A stretch of DNA of 64,000 nucleotides from Rotaria socialis (GCA_905331475.1 CAJNYU010000351.1:49822-113821); one strand, 5' to 3'. Positions 48,098 to 59,819 are shown, counted from the first letter of the stretch. Program-made: numbers and translations. The notes: a model not told the origin generated them from the letters alone.

Positions 48098-49289
48098 AAT
48101 TAATGATATTTATTTACTATTTAGATACATCAGTTATATGAGTGATAGTTTTTTCCATTTTCTAATTCAATGTCCAGTATGTGAAACATTGAATGTTTCT
48201 GCAACATTTTTTTTTCGTATTTATTTTGTATAATTTACCTTTTATTGTATAACTTCACTATTTGCTATTTCAATTGTTAATAGTTTCTTTAATGTTCTTT
48301 TTTGCGCTCTGTACATTACCAATATGAAATTAAATAAATAAAAGATATTTCATTATGATATGAAATTCGTATGGACTTTTCTAGAATATCTTTCGTTATA
48401 CTCTACAATATATATTCTAGTTTACAGAGTATGATGTAAAAAATTGAACTTACGATGTTGTTGTTGTTTTTACTCTTGTCAGAAAAAGAAATAATGAAAT
48501 GTACCAATTTTAAAGTCTACGCGATCGAAGCAGTGGCAGACACTTCAGTGATTGTCGAGATGAAGTTGGCACGGTAGCTGAAAACAACAGCAATGCTTTT
48601 TCTTTTTGTTCTGACGAAAAAAAAACTGTGCACAACAGCGTTGAAATGCATTATTTTTTTCTTTACAACAGTCTTGAGGGTGTGAATGTGGATGCTAGGT
48701 GTATTTTCCCTTTAATATAATCAACGCCCAATGTTGACTAATAAGTTTATAACTAATTGTGATTGTGATGTTTAATTACGGAGACACGTGTCTTTTTTTA
48801 TAGGAGAATAATCGAAACCATCCCCAGAAAAGCCAGAAAATGGCGAAATTCCGTAACGGCTAGTTTTTATTTCTTTTCGCTCTCCGAAAACTTATCCCAG
48901 CAAAGGTCTACCACAGTTTTCATAGTTCCAACTGTGGACTTTAATTTGGTAATTGTATAATCATTCCGTAACTAATCTGAAACAGAATAATTTACAATTT
49001 TCACTAGCACCCGAAAAAAAGATTCCATTTTTTTGAAATTCCATAACGGTCAGCATTTTCTGAACAACTCTGCTGTTGTTAAAACTAGGGTCAATCGATT
49101 TCTAGCTCCAATAATCGATGAAAATCATGTAGGTGTTGATTATTAGGCTAAATTTGTTTTACATGTGTTACTCATACGTCGCTCATCATGAAAAAGAAAC
49201 AGGCTATGTAATGAGTTCAAAAGATTTTCATGTTTTATAGCAGAACCATCATTCTTATCGGCTACTCATCAAATAGCCATTATTAATCC

Positions 49290-50240
49290 AGGCATTTCAA
49301 TCTGAACTTGATAAAATTATACATTTAGTGGCATTGATTGTCTTTCCCGATGGCTTGCCAATATTAACTGAAAAATAGTTGTATTTAATTATAATTGTTC
49401 AATATATTTTAAACCTTTTCGGACAAAAGATCATCATCACAGTATCGTTAATGCAGCTTATTCATTATCAACAAATACAATGTTTTACTAAATTCCACTT
49501 CATACAGCGGACGAACACTCAAGGAAAATTCTGGCAGAATATCGATCATGTCGGTCCAAAATATTCAAGTTTTTCTGACAGCCGAAGGTAGATACCAAAT
49601 AGTGCAATCCACCTTTTCGGAACTAGACGAAAAACAAAAGGAAAATATGATTAATCGATTTCTTGCCATATTCTGGTGTTATTTTATATGAAACCTTCTC
49701 TATATTTATTCATTGACTAGAGTTAAGAAAAGTCTCAAAAGAACTTCTCCTATATCAATGAGAGCATCTATATTTTATGTGCTACTTGTCTAATGTTTTA
49801 GGACTAATATTATTGAGTTTTGGCATTCAGAATATGTGAATCTGTATCCAGAAAATCCCTCAAATTTCACTCCAGTCGATGAATACTTTTTGGAACGTCT
49901 CAAAATGCCACCAGAATACAGAAACAATAGTTTTTTTTTTCTTTTTTTTCTTTATAATCTAATTTCCAAAAAAAGGATGATCGTGGTCTGCAGCATATGA
50001 CTCTTGAAAATCAGAATCAAAGTACTAAATTTTTAAATTAAAAGTTTGTCAAAATAATCTTTTATTTCAATTTCAAAAAAGTCAATAAAACGTTCGTTTA
50101 AAGCCGTACTGGTTAGGTGAACCTTACACATCAAATGAGAGGCATTGGATACTTGAAGAAAAACAAATTTCTGTGGAATATCTGCACGTTTACTTCAGTG
50201 GTACTGTTGGCCTGAAATTCCAGAATGATGTGATAGGATA
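49290..50240 (+). pseudogene. Possible dead gene, unknown family
   Basis: Three amino-acid-composition-normal fragments lie in the same orientation, separated by stops and frame changes, with some AG acceptor-like joints (for example TTTTAG before TNIIEFWHS). The joints do not restore one frame by GT-AG splicing that I could find. Parent unknown. Confidence 0.3.
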
Positions 50241-50641
50241 GTGAACTTGATAAGTTTAACTTGTTTGATTCAGTTTAGTCTTCTGACTTTTTTGTCTGTG
50301 TTCTCATTTACAATTGATGTAAGTGTCTTTAGAAGTATCAAATATGTCAAGAAGTTTTAGTGGCTTTCAATGATTTCTTTAGAAAAGTGAGTGTCTTATT
50401 TATGAAATCTTCTAATTTGATTTTAGTCGTGTTGTTTGTTGCTCAAAGACCTGTTTTTATGGGAATTTTCTCGACTGAATTCGGATTTTTCTCTTCAGCA
50501 TCCTTTTAATCAATGTTGATCGCGAAAAACGATATTTTATCATTGTCTACTTTGCTCTTCTTGTACATTCAGTGATTTTAGACCGAAAGATGTTAACTGA
50601 TTTTGTTTGTCATTTGTTGTATGAAATAAACTTGAAGTTAA

Positions 50642-50653
50642 GGGTGTGGGTGT
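50642..50653 (+). repeat. Interstitial telomere-like GGGTGTGGGTGT
   Basis: Two units of the bdelloid-type telomere motif TGTGGG, embedded in unique DNA. Similar motifs occur at 52374-52389 and 54488-54500. Confidence 0.5.
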
Positions 50654-51659
50654 TCATTTCACACACCATTGAGATGATCTATGAGCATATACTGGAAATC
50701 TAAATTGAACTGTTCATAGAAATTCAGTGTTTTAGTTAAGACAATGTATAACAAGCATATGTCCACATTTGATTATTTCTCTAGTTTTTCGCGTAAGATT
50801 TGACAAGCTGTAGAGAATTCAGCGAATTAAGAGAACTGATAAACTGTGACGAATTTGATAGTGATGAAACATATCAAAAAATAATTGATCTACTCATTTT
50901 TTGTTTTCGTACAATGATCAATCTACTTATTGTTGTTTTTATGAAGTACAGTAAACTTACGATAGTAAAAGAATATTGTCACAGAAGTGTTTCTATTTCT
51001 ATTTTACTGTCGTACTTTCACAAATATATAGATAATAAACTGGGACTGAAGGAAATTTTTCTTTTCAGGTAAAAAAAACAAACGCTGGCCATAGGGTAAA
51101 GCTATTTCTATAGTTATCGTCCACGGTACTTACTCCTACACCCTCCACATAGAAGCATTTTGCAACTGATTATCCCTAGAATAGCCGTCTTGTTTTCATG
51201 TTTTCTAATCTCTGCAAGAAATGAAAGGTCGACTTCAATCGGATAAACATGATAATAACAGAGGATTAAAATTACTACGTACAAGCGTACTTTTTCATAT
51301 CGAATGCAATAACAAGGGATTTTTCGTATCGTATGACTGGAAAAAATGTCATTAAGGAGATTTTTGACTTCTACATCAAATCTTCTTATTACGTTTCACA
51401 ATTTAATTCCGCTACGATTATATACTGAAAGTTTTGTATGCTGATTTGCAAATAGTTTTCTCCGTTGTATTATTGTTTATATTTTAATCCTTAAAGGCTA
51501 TGCTTAGTTTAATGTCAAGCGATTTAATTAAATGTCATCAACAATAATTCGGTCTTTTCTCCTTTGATATATATATATATAGACTCAGGTATGACTGACA
51601 AGTAAAAAACCAATTTGTACCTACGGCAGTCAATAACAACTATATTCAATAGAAGAAAG

Positions 51660-52223
51660 ATGCGCTTCATAACAGTATTAATTCTCGTTGCTTTGACGTT
51701 ACTACATCAAGTCAGTAGTTCAACAGGTAGTACTTATTTCCATGCCTCGTTATCTAAAACTATGTGTCCGATGATTTGTTTAGATCAACTTCCTAGTGTT
51801 ATACAACTGATAAATAAAGATGAGCGATTTACAATCTTGGCCTTGGCACTGCAAGCTATTGGTGTTACTGAAGCAGATGATGTGGAAGGTCCCTATACTT
51901 TCTTTGCTCCAAATGATGCAGCGTTCAATGCGGTACCACGAGATGTGGTTGAACATTTTTCAGATCCGAAAAATGTAGAAGAACTTGGTGCACTCCTTTC
52001 ATACCATGTCATCCCTGAAAAAGCAATGACTGCAGCTCAAATACAAGCCTTGAGTTTACCAACACAATTGAAGACTTTGATTGACGATTCTGTTACAGTG
52101 AGCAGGGACAATAATCAGATTAAAGTCAATGATGCAACAGTGATTGCAAGTGATATTATCGCTAAAAACGGTATTATTCATGTCATCGACAAAGTTTTGA
52201 TACCAAAAGCGAAAACTGATTAA
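51660..52223 (+). CDS. Secreted fasciclin (FAS1) domain protein, intronless
   Basis: 187 aa from ATG 51660. The upstream in-frame codon at 51615 is TTG and is not used. The signal peptide is clear (MRFITVLILVALTLLHQVSSS). One FAS1 domain fills the rest: FTILALALQAIG, GPYTFFAPNDAAFNAVP (FAS1 H1 box), LLSYHVIPEKAM (YH motif), VNDATVIASDIIAKNGIIHVIDKVLIP (H2 box). Cys pair MCPMIC precedes the domain. FAS1 domains mediate adhesion. Small single-domain secreted forms are common in bacteria and fungi, while animal forms are usually multi-domain. With no intron, this is a candidate transferred gene. Confidence 0.92.
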   Translation: MRFITVLILVALTLLHQVSSSTGSTYFHASLSKTMCPMICLDQLPSVIQLINKDERFTILALALQAIGVTEADDVEGPYTFFAPNDAAFNAVPRDVVEHFSDPKNVEELGALLSYHVIPEKAMTAAQIQALSLPTQLKTLIDDSVTVSRDNNQIKVNDATVIASDIIAKNGIIHVIDKVLIPKAKTD

Positions 52224-52373
52224 AATAGAGCAGCAGCGCTCGTGTTTGTTCTTTCAATTTATTTCATTTTTGCTTTAATCTGTTTGAACGGGATGCTTCA
52301 AAAGTTTTCTTTTTCTTCTTTTAAATAGAGATAAACGAAACCAAATAGAAATGATGTTGCTCATGTTTTTGGT

Positions 52374-52389
52374 TGTGGGTGTGGGTGTG
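52374..52389 (+). repeat. Interstitial telomere-like motif, 2.7 units of TGTGGG
   Basis: TGTGGGTGTGGGTGTG, the longest such run in the window, 150 nt after the FAS1 stop codon. Confidence 0.6.
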
Positions 52390-52799
52390 ATAGGATGTAA
52401 TACACACTCCACACTCTCAGATTATTGCGATAGTTTTTATTGCATAAGCAATTTTCTTTTTCAAGAGGAAAACGAACAAACAAATATGATTAGTAATAGA
52501 AAAGTATTCATGATTACATCTGGTTCCGTATAGTACCTCTTGTCCATTTAATATTTTTTGTGAAAGTCATCGACCAGATGAATTCTCATGAATGAACGGT
52601 GTATGTACAAAGTGAAACATTCTTTCATACAAATCAATCACGTTTTAAAATTACTTAAACAAGCTGCATGAGAATGTGACGAATATTATACATCGATTAG
52701 TTTTATATCGGATAGTGATATATTAAATCATTCATGTACGCACAGGTACTTAGCGAAATTATATTCAATATGACATTGAATATATTGAAGAATTTACTA

Positions 52800-53870
52800 T
52801 GCATTGCCGAAATAAATTTGAAAATGAGTATTTAATCATCTGCCTGCTTGGTGACATTCATAATCATATCGCAGAAGTTTATTTAGAACCAGTAACTAAG
52901 AATGACATACGATCCTTTATACTGTTTAGCGACAACAGGGCATATCAAAGGTGGATTCATCTCGTTCAATAATTTCAATCCTGAGTTAGTAGGAGTTCTC
53001 TTCGATATCATCAACACTGTTCGCTGCCATCAACGAAATCAGCTACTATCATAATTCCGAACAAGAAATTATTTTCTCTATGTATGCTACTTTTCGTATC
53101 AGGGATATAAAGCAGATTCATGATACTGAGCTATTCTACAAAGTAGAACTCACAACTCAGTATTGTTATAGAATCATTGAGAAAACAAACTCGATCGACA
53201 AAGCCATGGAACCTAATAAGTCAAATGTACTTCAAGTTGGGTGAGTTGCACCGAGCTGAACAAGAGTATCGGAATCATGTTAATCTAATGGCTCGTCCAG
53301 AAATGAAAGCACATATGTACAATCAGCTCGGCTACATAATGGCATGAAAAGTGAATTTTGCTGAAGTGCTATCATTTTACCAAAAAGTAGCTGATTTTTT
53401 CGATCATATGGGTAAAGGCTCAAAAGCGATATCGTTCTACAGTAAAGCACTTGAAATCATGGAAAAGATACTGCCTATCATAATATCGGTAAAATTTTTT
53501 CGACTATGGAAGACTACTCGAAGCAATTGTATTTTATAAGAAAGCACTTAATATCGATGACAAGAAGCTGCCTCCAGACCATCCAGATTTAACTTCTACT
53601 TATGGTAGTGCTGGTAATGCATACGCTGAAATTCAAGAGTATTCAAAAGTAATCGAACTTTCTGAAAAATGACTCCAAATCCTAAAGAAAAGACTTTCTT
53701 CAGATCACTTCGATTTAGTTATTTTCCATATCAATATTGTTTTCCTACATATGTGACAACAAGCGACAACGCCAAGGCAGTTTCATATTTTGAAACGACG
53801 CTTCAGATCTGCGAAAACGTGTCTTCTCCAGATGAAAAGATATTTATGAGACTATAAGAAAATATCGCTG
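52800..53870 (+). pseudogene. Decayed ART-TPR gene
   Basis: Fragments in several frames line up with the bdelloid R-S-E ART-TPR order. NPELVGVLFDI (about 52980-53015) matches the strand before the last motif. SEQEIIFSMYATFRIRDIKQ (about 53047-53115) is the E-x-E motif. LGELHRAEQEYRNHVNLMAR and AHMYNQLGYIMA (about 53235-53345) are linker and TPR start. KAISFYSKALEIMEKILP, AIVFYKKALNIDDKKLPPDH and YAEIQEYSKVIELSEK are kinesin-light-chain-like TPRs. Multiple stops (for example TGA after GYIMA) and frame changes interrupt it. The Arg and Ser motifs are not recoverable. It is related to, but not a recent copy of, the intact gene at 43508-45046, which has fewer TPRs. Confidence 0.7.
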
Positions 53871-53916
53871 CGGCATTGACTGTGAATGTAAACATGTGTA
53901 TCACAGCATATATTGG

Positions 53917-53968
53917 AAAGTTAAACTAAAACTAAATCTAGGAATAGATTTAGTTTTAGTTTAACTTT
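53917..53968. repeat. Perfect 24-bp hairpin with GGAA loop
   Basis: AAAGTTAAACTAAAACTAAA... (53917-53940) pairs base for base with 53945-53968 across the loop GGAA (53941-53944). It lies 47 nt past the end of the ART-TPR pseudogene. No coding context. Confidence 0.85.
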
Positions 53969-54735
53969 TTCTTTTCTCCATTTATATTCGAACTCGAATT
54001 AGACAGCTACTCATTGCATCACGCCCTAATAATATAGACAGAGTACAACAAAATTACGAAATTTTTTACGATGATCCATTTTGACCGACTGAGAAAATTC
54101 TTTAATTTAGTTGCTCAAGACAAAATTGCATTCATTATCACTGGACGAATTTCTATGTTTGAATATGATAGAAAATCGATTTAAAATTTGTCAAATTTAT
54201 ATGGAACAAATAGATGGTAAAAGAATCCAAAATATAAAAACTTTTGATGCTGTTCGCTCATTATGTTTTCGTATTTTAGCTGAAGATGATTATATATTTT
54301 TTATGAGATTTTCAATTATTTGAATAGTTATTTTCTTTGAGATAAATTGAAAAGTTCTATTCATTACTTTTATTAACTGCTCAATTCTTTATGACTTTTA
54401 CCTCGAATTTAATTTGATAAATTCATGTTAGAAAAAATATTCTTTTTCATGCTGACACGGCAACCTGATGTTCACGCGGACCCCAAGTGTGTGGGTGTGG
54501 ATCTCAGCATCGTTAAACACCCACGCCTTCAAGATTGCACTCAGATATAGTAGATTCGCCGATTATGTGGCTGATGTCTACTTTATTTAGATGCTTTAAT
54601 AATATTACAGAGCTTTTTTTAGAAAAAAAGAAAATTTATAATTGAAATTACTTCAGAGAAAAATTATTTTACAATTTTATAACAGTATACAAAGTTATGA
54701 AGAATGTTCCAGAGTTTTATTTGGTACCATATTCG
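53969..54735. other. Intergenic stretch with telomere-like motif
   Basis: TGTGTGGGTGTGG at 54488-54500 is followed by ACACCCACGCC near 54517-54527, facing it. A 70-codon open frame at 54111-54323 (+) lacks recognisable features. Confidence 0.45.
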
Positions 54736-55566
54736 TTATTTTTTTTTGAGTTGTTCTACTCTCTCAACCAGCGCTGGTAAACTTGTTGCAGCAGTGCCAC
54801 CTAAATATTGATAATTTTTCAAATTAGAGTAATTTGTTCTTTCTAAGTTCACATCGATCAACGTGGCACCTCTTCGTGAAGCCGATTCCGGTAATCCAGC
54901 AGCAGGGTACACTTGAGCAGAAGTACCAACAATGATCATCACATCGTCGTGTCCTAGTTCTTGTGTAGCTATCTCTGCACCCATCCATTGATCTCGTGGC
55001 AAGCTTTCTGTAAATAATACACAATCAGGACGTAAAGTAGAACGACATCCTTGCACACGACACGTAGGAGACGTCCTTGGGAGATTAGTTTCTCCCTCAA
55101 AATCATAAATATGGCCGTTGGTAACACATCGACTACGTTGAACAGTTCCGTGTACCTCAAACACCCGATCAGAATTAGAGCCGGCTCTCTGATGTAAACC
55201 ATCTACATTTTGTGTGATGATAGACATATCAGGATATATTTTTTGTAAACGCACAAGGGCTCTATGACCTTCATTTGGTTGTGCATCACGTATTGGATTA
55301 TAAAATCTGTTAATATATTGACTCCAAGCAAAGCCAGGAGTCCATTTCCAACCAAATGGTGTACCAAACCATCCCAATACAATATAACCCAGAGCACCAT
55401 TCCATAAGCCACTCCCACCACGAAAAGTTTCAATACCTGATTCTGCCGACATACCTGCACCAGTAAAGCAAACTATACGTTGTGCATTGGCAACGATCTG
55501 TGCACATTTTTCCAGCATATCAGGATCAGTTGTCATCGTGAATGTTTTTTCTAAAATTGTAGTCAA
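54736..55566 (-). CDS. Sirtuin (Sir2 family NAD-dependent deacylase), intronless
   Basis: 276 aa in one exon. Sirtuins remove acyl groups from lysine using NAD+. Motifs in order: VCFTGAGMSAESGIETFRG (NAD binding), TQNVDGLHQRAGS (with catalytic His in FEVHGTVQRSRC), FTESLP, VGTSAQVYPAAGLP and LIDVNLER. The GAGxSAESGI motif places it with class III or bacterial CobB-like enzymes. The Tyr-x-x-Arg pair that marks desuccinylases such as SIRT5 is not evident in the aromatic insert GYIVLGWFGTPFGWKWTPGF. The zinc ribbon seems incomplete: one Cys (RSRCVTNGH) then CRVQGC, so one ligand is missing or replaced by His. Start: ATG 55566, with ATG 55536 as an alternative. Lack of introns and bacterial-type motifs suggest transfer. 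Confidence 0.92.
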   Translation of the reverse strand: MTTILEKTFTMTTDPDMLEKCAQIVANAQRIVCFTGAGMSAESGIETFRGGSGLWNGALGYIVLGWFGTPFGWKWTPGFAWSQYINRFYNPIRDAQPNEGHRALVRLQKIYPDMSIITQNVDGLHQRAGSNSDRVFEVHGTVQRSRCVTNGHIYDFEGETNLPRTSPTCRVQGCRSTLRPDCVLFTESLPRDQWMGAEIATQELGHDDVMIIVGTSAQVYPAAGLPESASRRGATLIDVNLERTNYSNLKNYQYLGGTAATSLPALVERVEQLKKK

Positions 55567-56091
55567 ACATTTGTAAAAGAGAAAAACAAGGTTACATCAT
55601 TATAATCTGTCAATTCTAAGATGTACGTGCTGTATATCGACGCAATCTACAACTAAGTTTGATTGCGGTATGATGAGTGAAAGTATGTATTACAATTATA
55701 TCAATAACGAGTATTGAGAACACGTGTATCAAGAGAAAGGTCCGATTCCCATCCACTTTTTATCAGTTTTGCTGAAACCTCCAATATGTAGACGGACACA
55801 GTTGGTATAACCATTTCCAGTCGAAACACCAGCTCAACAACATGTCAGTTAAGTTAGATCTTTCATCATTGTTTGTTGTTTGGCCAATAATCGATTCAAT
55901 AGAAAAATAGAAAAAGTGATGTCGCACATTGATAGAAAGAAAAAAGAAGACTAATAAAACTCAATACAGTCTATAGTTTTATTCGTGCTTTATAGCATTA
56001 ATCGATATTCTATTCAATTTTACAAGTGGAAAACATCGGATTTCGGGATTCTATCATCTACGGTTGTGATTAATATGTAGTACAAGGAAAT
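55567..56091. other. Intergenic stretch, 0.5 kb
   Basis: No gene or repeat seen between two intronless minus-strand genes. Confidence 0.5.
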
Positions 56092-56502
56092 TTATGTGAA
56101 TACAACGATTGTCAGGCACATGCCGACAAAGTAGAGTAACCAACCAGATCCATATCTTGAAATAGAACATGCTGCTAGAGGATTTTTTTGCTGTAACGAT
56201 GGATTTTCATATGCACTTGGAAACCATGTGTGTGCGACGCCATCGAGAATAATTGCACTACCGCTAATTAGTGCCAGTGCGGCTATTCTATCTTGTGAAT
56301 TCAGTGAACATACTGCTTCAGTAATGCGTACTAGAGCGTAAGAAGCTGGTAATGTAGCAGCCATCGTAAGACTTCGATGTAGATTGGTATGATACATATA
56401 TGGTCCTCCATAGCGAATAGCTCCGACACCCATTCCCCAAAGAACCGCGCTATAGCCAACTAGTCCACACGTTTTTGCTAAACTCCAGTTGTGTAAAACC
56501 AT
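56092..56502 (-). CDS. Small four-helix membrane protein, intronless
   Basis: 136 aa in one exon with about four hydrophobic segments: GLVGYSAVLWGMGVGAI (about 13-29), SLTMAATLPASYALV (about 44-60), IAALALISGSAIILDGVAH (about 73-92) and WLLYFVGMCLTIVVF (about 120-135). Conserved-looking polar spots are WGMGVGAIRYGG and HTWFPSAYENP. Size and layout resemble the DUF5367-like small integral membrane proteins of bacteria and fungi, an impression not a proof. It lies 0.5 kb upstream of the sirtuin gene on the same strand and shares its intronless nature. Confidence 0.7.
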   Translation of the reverse strand: MVLHNWSLAKTCGLVGYSAVLWGMGVGAIRYGGPYMYHTNLHRSLTMAATLPASYALVRITEAVCSLNSQDRIAALALISGSAIILDGVAHTWFPSAYENPSLQQKNPLAACSISRYGSGWLLYFVGMCLTIVVFT

Positions 56503-58589
56503 CTTTTTAATTATATAATCGAAATATAAGTTTCCAGGTGCATGCTATTGTATTTTTGAACACTATCTACAAGTATTATCATTATAAAATAACGGTTGGT
56601 GAGAAAGTATCTGGAAGTACTCGAGACGACTGAAAAATCTATCAGCTAAAACCAAAATTCAATGCTCTTTCTGCATATGGGCTTAATAAGTTTTTGTCTA
56701 ATTTTACTCCAGAGTAGAGTGAGGAAATCTTTGAAAGGCATGAAAAATTGGTTTAAACGAAAAAACTTTTCATACGTTTTTTGCATTTTCACTGTTGGGA
56801 TCGGAAACTAAAAGTTAGTATTTCAGTTCCTTTTTGTATTTTGACAAGTTACCTATTTCGTTTATTCTGCGCCCTGCTTTTCGAAAAATCTACTGTTCCA
56901 TTAAAATATTTTTACCCAGAAAGGAACTCGTCGTAAAATGCCTATATATCTTTATTTGAGTATAAGCTACAGATTAGTTCAATATTATATTTTGTAAGAA
57001 CTATTTACTCTACCAAAGTACTGAGTCGGGCAATTTTTAGCATCTTTTTAAAGAAACTTATAAAGGTTAACAAAACCTGTTGTTCATATTTTGAGCTTAT
57101 CGTTTAGATCTTAATAAAATGTTGGTTCAAGATCATAGCTTTTAAGTCATATGGCATTCTTTCAAGTACACCAAAATAAAATATATTTTGTACAGAAACT
57201 TCAACCCACTTGTTTCGTTCAAACTAATTTTTTAAGCCTTTGAGAGATTCCCTCACTACTCTGGGGCAAAATCAGACAAAACCATTCTGAACTCCTATAT
57301 AGAAAGAGAATCGAATTCTGACTCTCCGTTATAGATTTTCACATGTCTCTAGTACTTCCAAGAGGGTAAAAAATGAACAAAACTTTTGCCCAGAAACTCT
57401 CGCACCACCAGTCAGAATGTTCTGTAATATTTATCTGCAACTAAATGATGTCACAAGTAAAAAATATTTGGATGAGAGAAAGCAAAAGTCTATGTGGTTT
57501 TATTTTATCAAGTAATCTTTCTCATATGACATTCGTAGTGTCATCATATTTTTTCAGAAAGAAGAGTCATGAGGTTTTTTCATCCTGTTGTCCTATCAAT
57601 CGTACTAATGAAAATAACGAAAATAACAGTCTAATCGATAAAGATTTATTTTAAGCATACAAAAATGCTTGTGCAACATTTTGATTCGTGAATGTTTTAC
57701 GTCCACTCTTCTCTACTCATAAAATAGAGCAAGTGAGGCTGTTATATATTCAGGATTTTTTTGCAAAACTTTCACAATTCATTGCGACAAACTGTCACAG
57801 AGATATAAAAAGAAGGCATATCTTTCTCAGCAGTTTATCTGCTAGAAGTATGCGCTACTGAAGGCAGAAAGAAAAAAAACACTTTTCCCAACAAACATCA
57901 TACAGAATGAGCAGAAAAAGAAAACAACAACAAAAATCGAGAAAGAAAAAAACAAACGGTTAGTTTCTCGAATGGAGTAGTCAAATACATTGTGTATCTA
58001 GCTGATAAAAAGAAGATGTCACTCATATAACATGACTCTTGTATATATCAATACTATCATATAGGACAAAATAGTCATGTAGAAAATCACTAGGATAATT
58101 TTTCGTCAGATTACGGTTGTAAAATGACAGCGAAAAATCTTGTAATAATTTCGAAGCAAGAAACTTATATAGGTAATTTTGAAAATCCTATAATTCGCTT
58201 CTGAATTTTCTTTTTTTGATAGTGTATAGATTAATTTGTTTTATGCATGACGTCTTCTGACTATTGTGTTATGGATTTTGATAAGTAGTAAACCACTATC
58301 CAATTGTTAACCTAATAAAAGCTTTAGTTTATCACGCATGTATATCGAACTATATTGTTGTAAACAATAGGTATATATATACGAAGGTATGGAATGTAAC
58401 GGGCATCACCAGAAGATAATAGATAGTTAAGAACTCACTAGAGAACACATACACAAGAAAGAAAGAGAACGAACATACTAGAAAGATTACATACATTCAA
58501 TCATACAGAACGAAAGAAAAGGATAGATGGAATACATATATGTGATGACGTCACAATAATGATATAAGAAAAGAAAACATACCTAGGTG
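56503..58589. other. 2.1-kb spacer without a supported gene
   Basis: AT-rich. The open frame 57445-57654 (+) is short and unrecognised. A-rich purine stretches occur at 57860-57960. Confidence 0.5.
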
Positions 58590-58720
58590 AATAAATCCGA
58601 TGTTGGATCCCATCGGATCTGGTGGGATCCGATCAGCCGACAATATCCGATGGGATTCCTGGTTGAGGAATCAGTGACGGATCCGACAGTCGGATTCCGA
58701 TGAATATCAAATGCTATACG
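58590..58720. repeat. GGATCCGAT-word repeat block, left
   Basis: Degenerate reiterations of palindromic words (GGATCCGAT, ATCGGATC, TCGGATTCCGATG) occupy about 130 bp of otherwise AT-rich DNA. The word GATTCCTGGTT recurs, inverted, in the block at 59.8-60.4 kb. Confidence 0.55.
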
Positions 58721-59819
58721 ACTGCAGTAACCTATGGGACTTACGGCATTAGAATTCAAATAGGATTCCAGTCGGATTCTATCAGTCTCTTTGGAAATGG
58801 CTACACTGGTCTATATGCATCTCACAACTTTGTTATGGGCCATACCACTACTCAACTAATAAGATTCCTCCTAAATTATTCCCAAAAAAACAATGTCACT
58901 AGCTATTCCACAGATACTCTCGTGCTATCGCCCAACACAATCCATCTCAAAATATGCAGAAAAAAGAAACAAATGCATGAAAAAAATCTATTACTACATT
59001 TTTCAGAAACTTACTTCCATTAAATAAAATAAATCACATCAACTACGCTTTCCAAGACAATATCATTAGCCAGAAAAACTGAACATTAGAATCTTAGTAA
59101 TGCAACTGCTGCTGAATTAGCGCTGATTCAAACTTGAAAAAAACGTTTTTGGAATTTTAGATAGAGTATTCGTGCTTAGATAGGGCATAATCTAGTAAGC
59201 TTGCATAATTGTGAGATTTGTAAGCAGTTAAAAGGCAGTGTGTGTACGTTTTTGTTTCGCGGCTGTGATACATTCGGCAAAAATGCTGCTGTTTGAATAT
59301 GGAGTAGAAAATATTTTCACCATTCCCAAGGGTTTCTAAGAAAGTGGAGGCTCGTGGTGTTGCTAGTTGGAAATGAAGCTGGTAAACGGAGGTGACATGT
59401 ACAATCGTATAGACTTTTAAAATGCACATAATCTCCCGGTGTGACGTTCGAAGTAGTATTTTATGGGTTTGGATAAAATTTTAGCTAGTTTTTTTCGTGG
59501 CATGAAGGAGTAGTGACTTCAGTGAGATATCTCGGCAGGTTGATTGGTTCATTTGGAAACTATTTTATGTTTTTTTTGGAATACCGTTAGACACGTACTT
59601 CAGGTGGATACAGGGGAAGAACCATTTAGTATTTACGGTTTCGCTGAATTTGTTTTAATTGTATTTGCCACTCAATTTCTTTATAGTGTATTAAATTGTG
59701 TACTCATCGTTTGGGTCTATTGTTCAAATTAGCAGCTGCAATATATTTTTTAATTTCTTATTCTTTGGATGTTGTGTGAACTACCATGGCATCGGCGAAT
59801 AGCCTACACTAAAGCATAT

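Larger units (their letters stand above)
48240..51600. other. Spacer with scattered decayed coding fragments
   Basis: Protein-like fragments on the + strand change frame and stop repeatedly. They are AFQSELDKIIHLVALIVFPD (about 49290-49375), TNIIEFWHSEYVNLYPENPS...FLERLKMPPEYR (about 49802-49930) and KPYWLGEPYTSNERHWILEE (about 50102-50240). An open frame lies at 50800-51072 but without an ATG start. They may belong to one dead gene. I recognise no family. TGTGGG-type motifs occur at 48678-48691 and 50642-50653. Confidence 0.35.

Noticed and set aside
58700-59023. 107-codon plus-strand frame beginning in the GGATCCGAT block
   Set aside because: The start lies in repeat sequence, and the remainder has no motif or coding-like conservation I can see.
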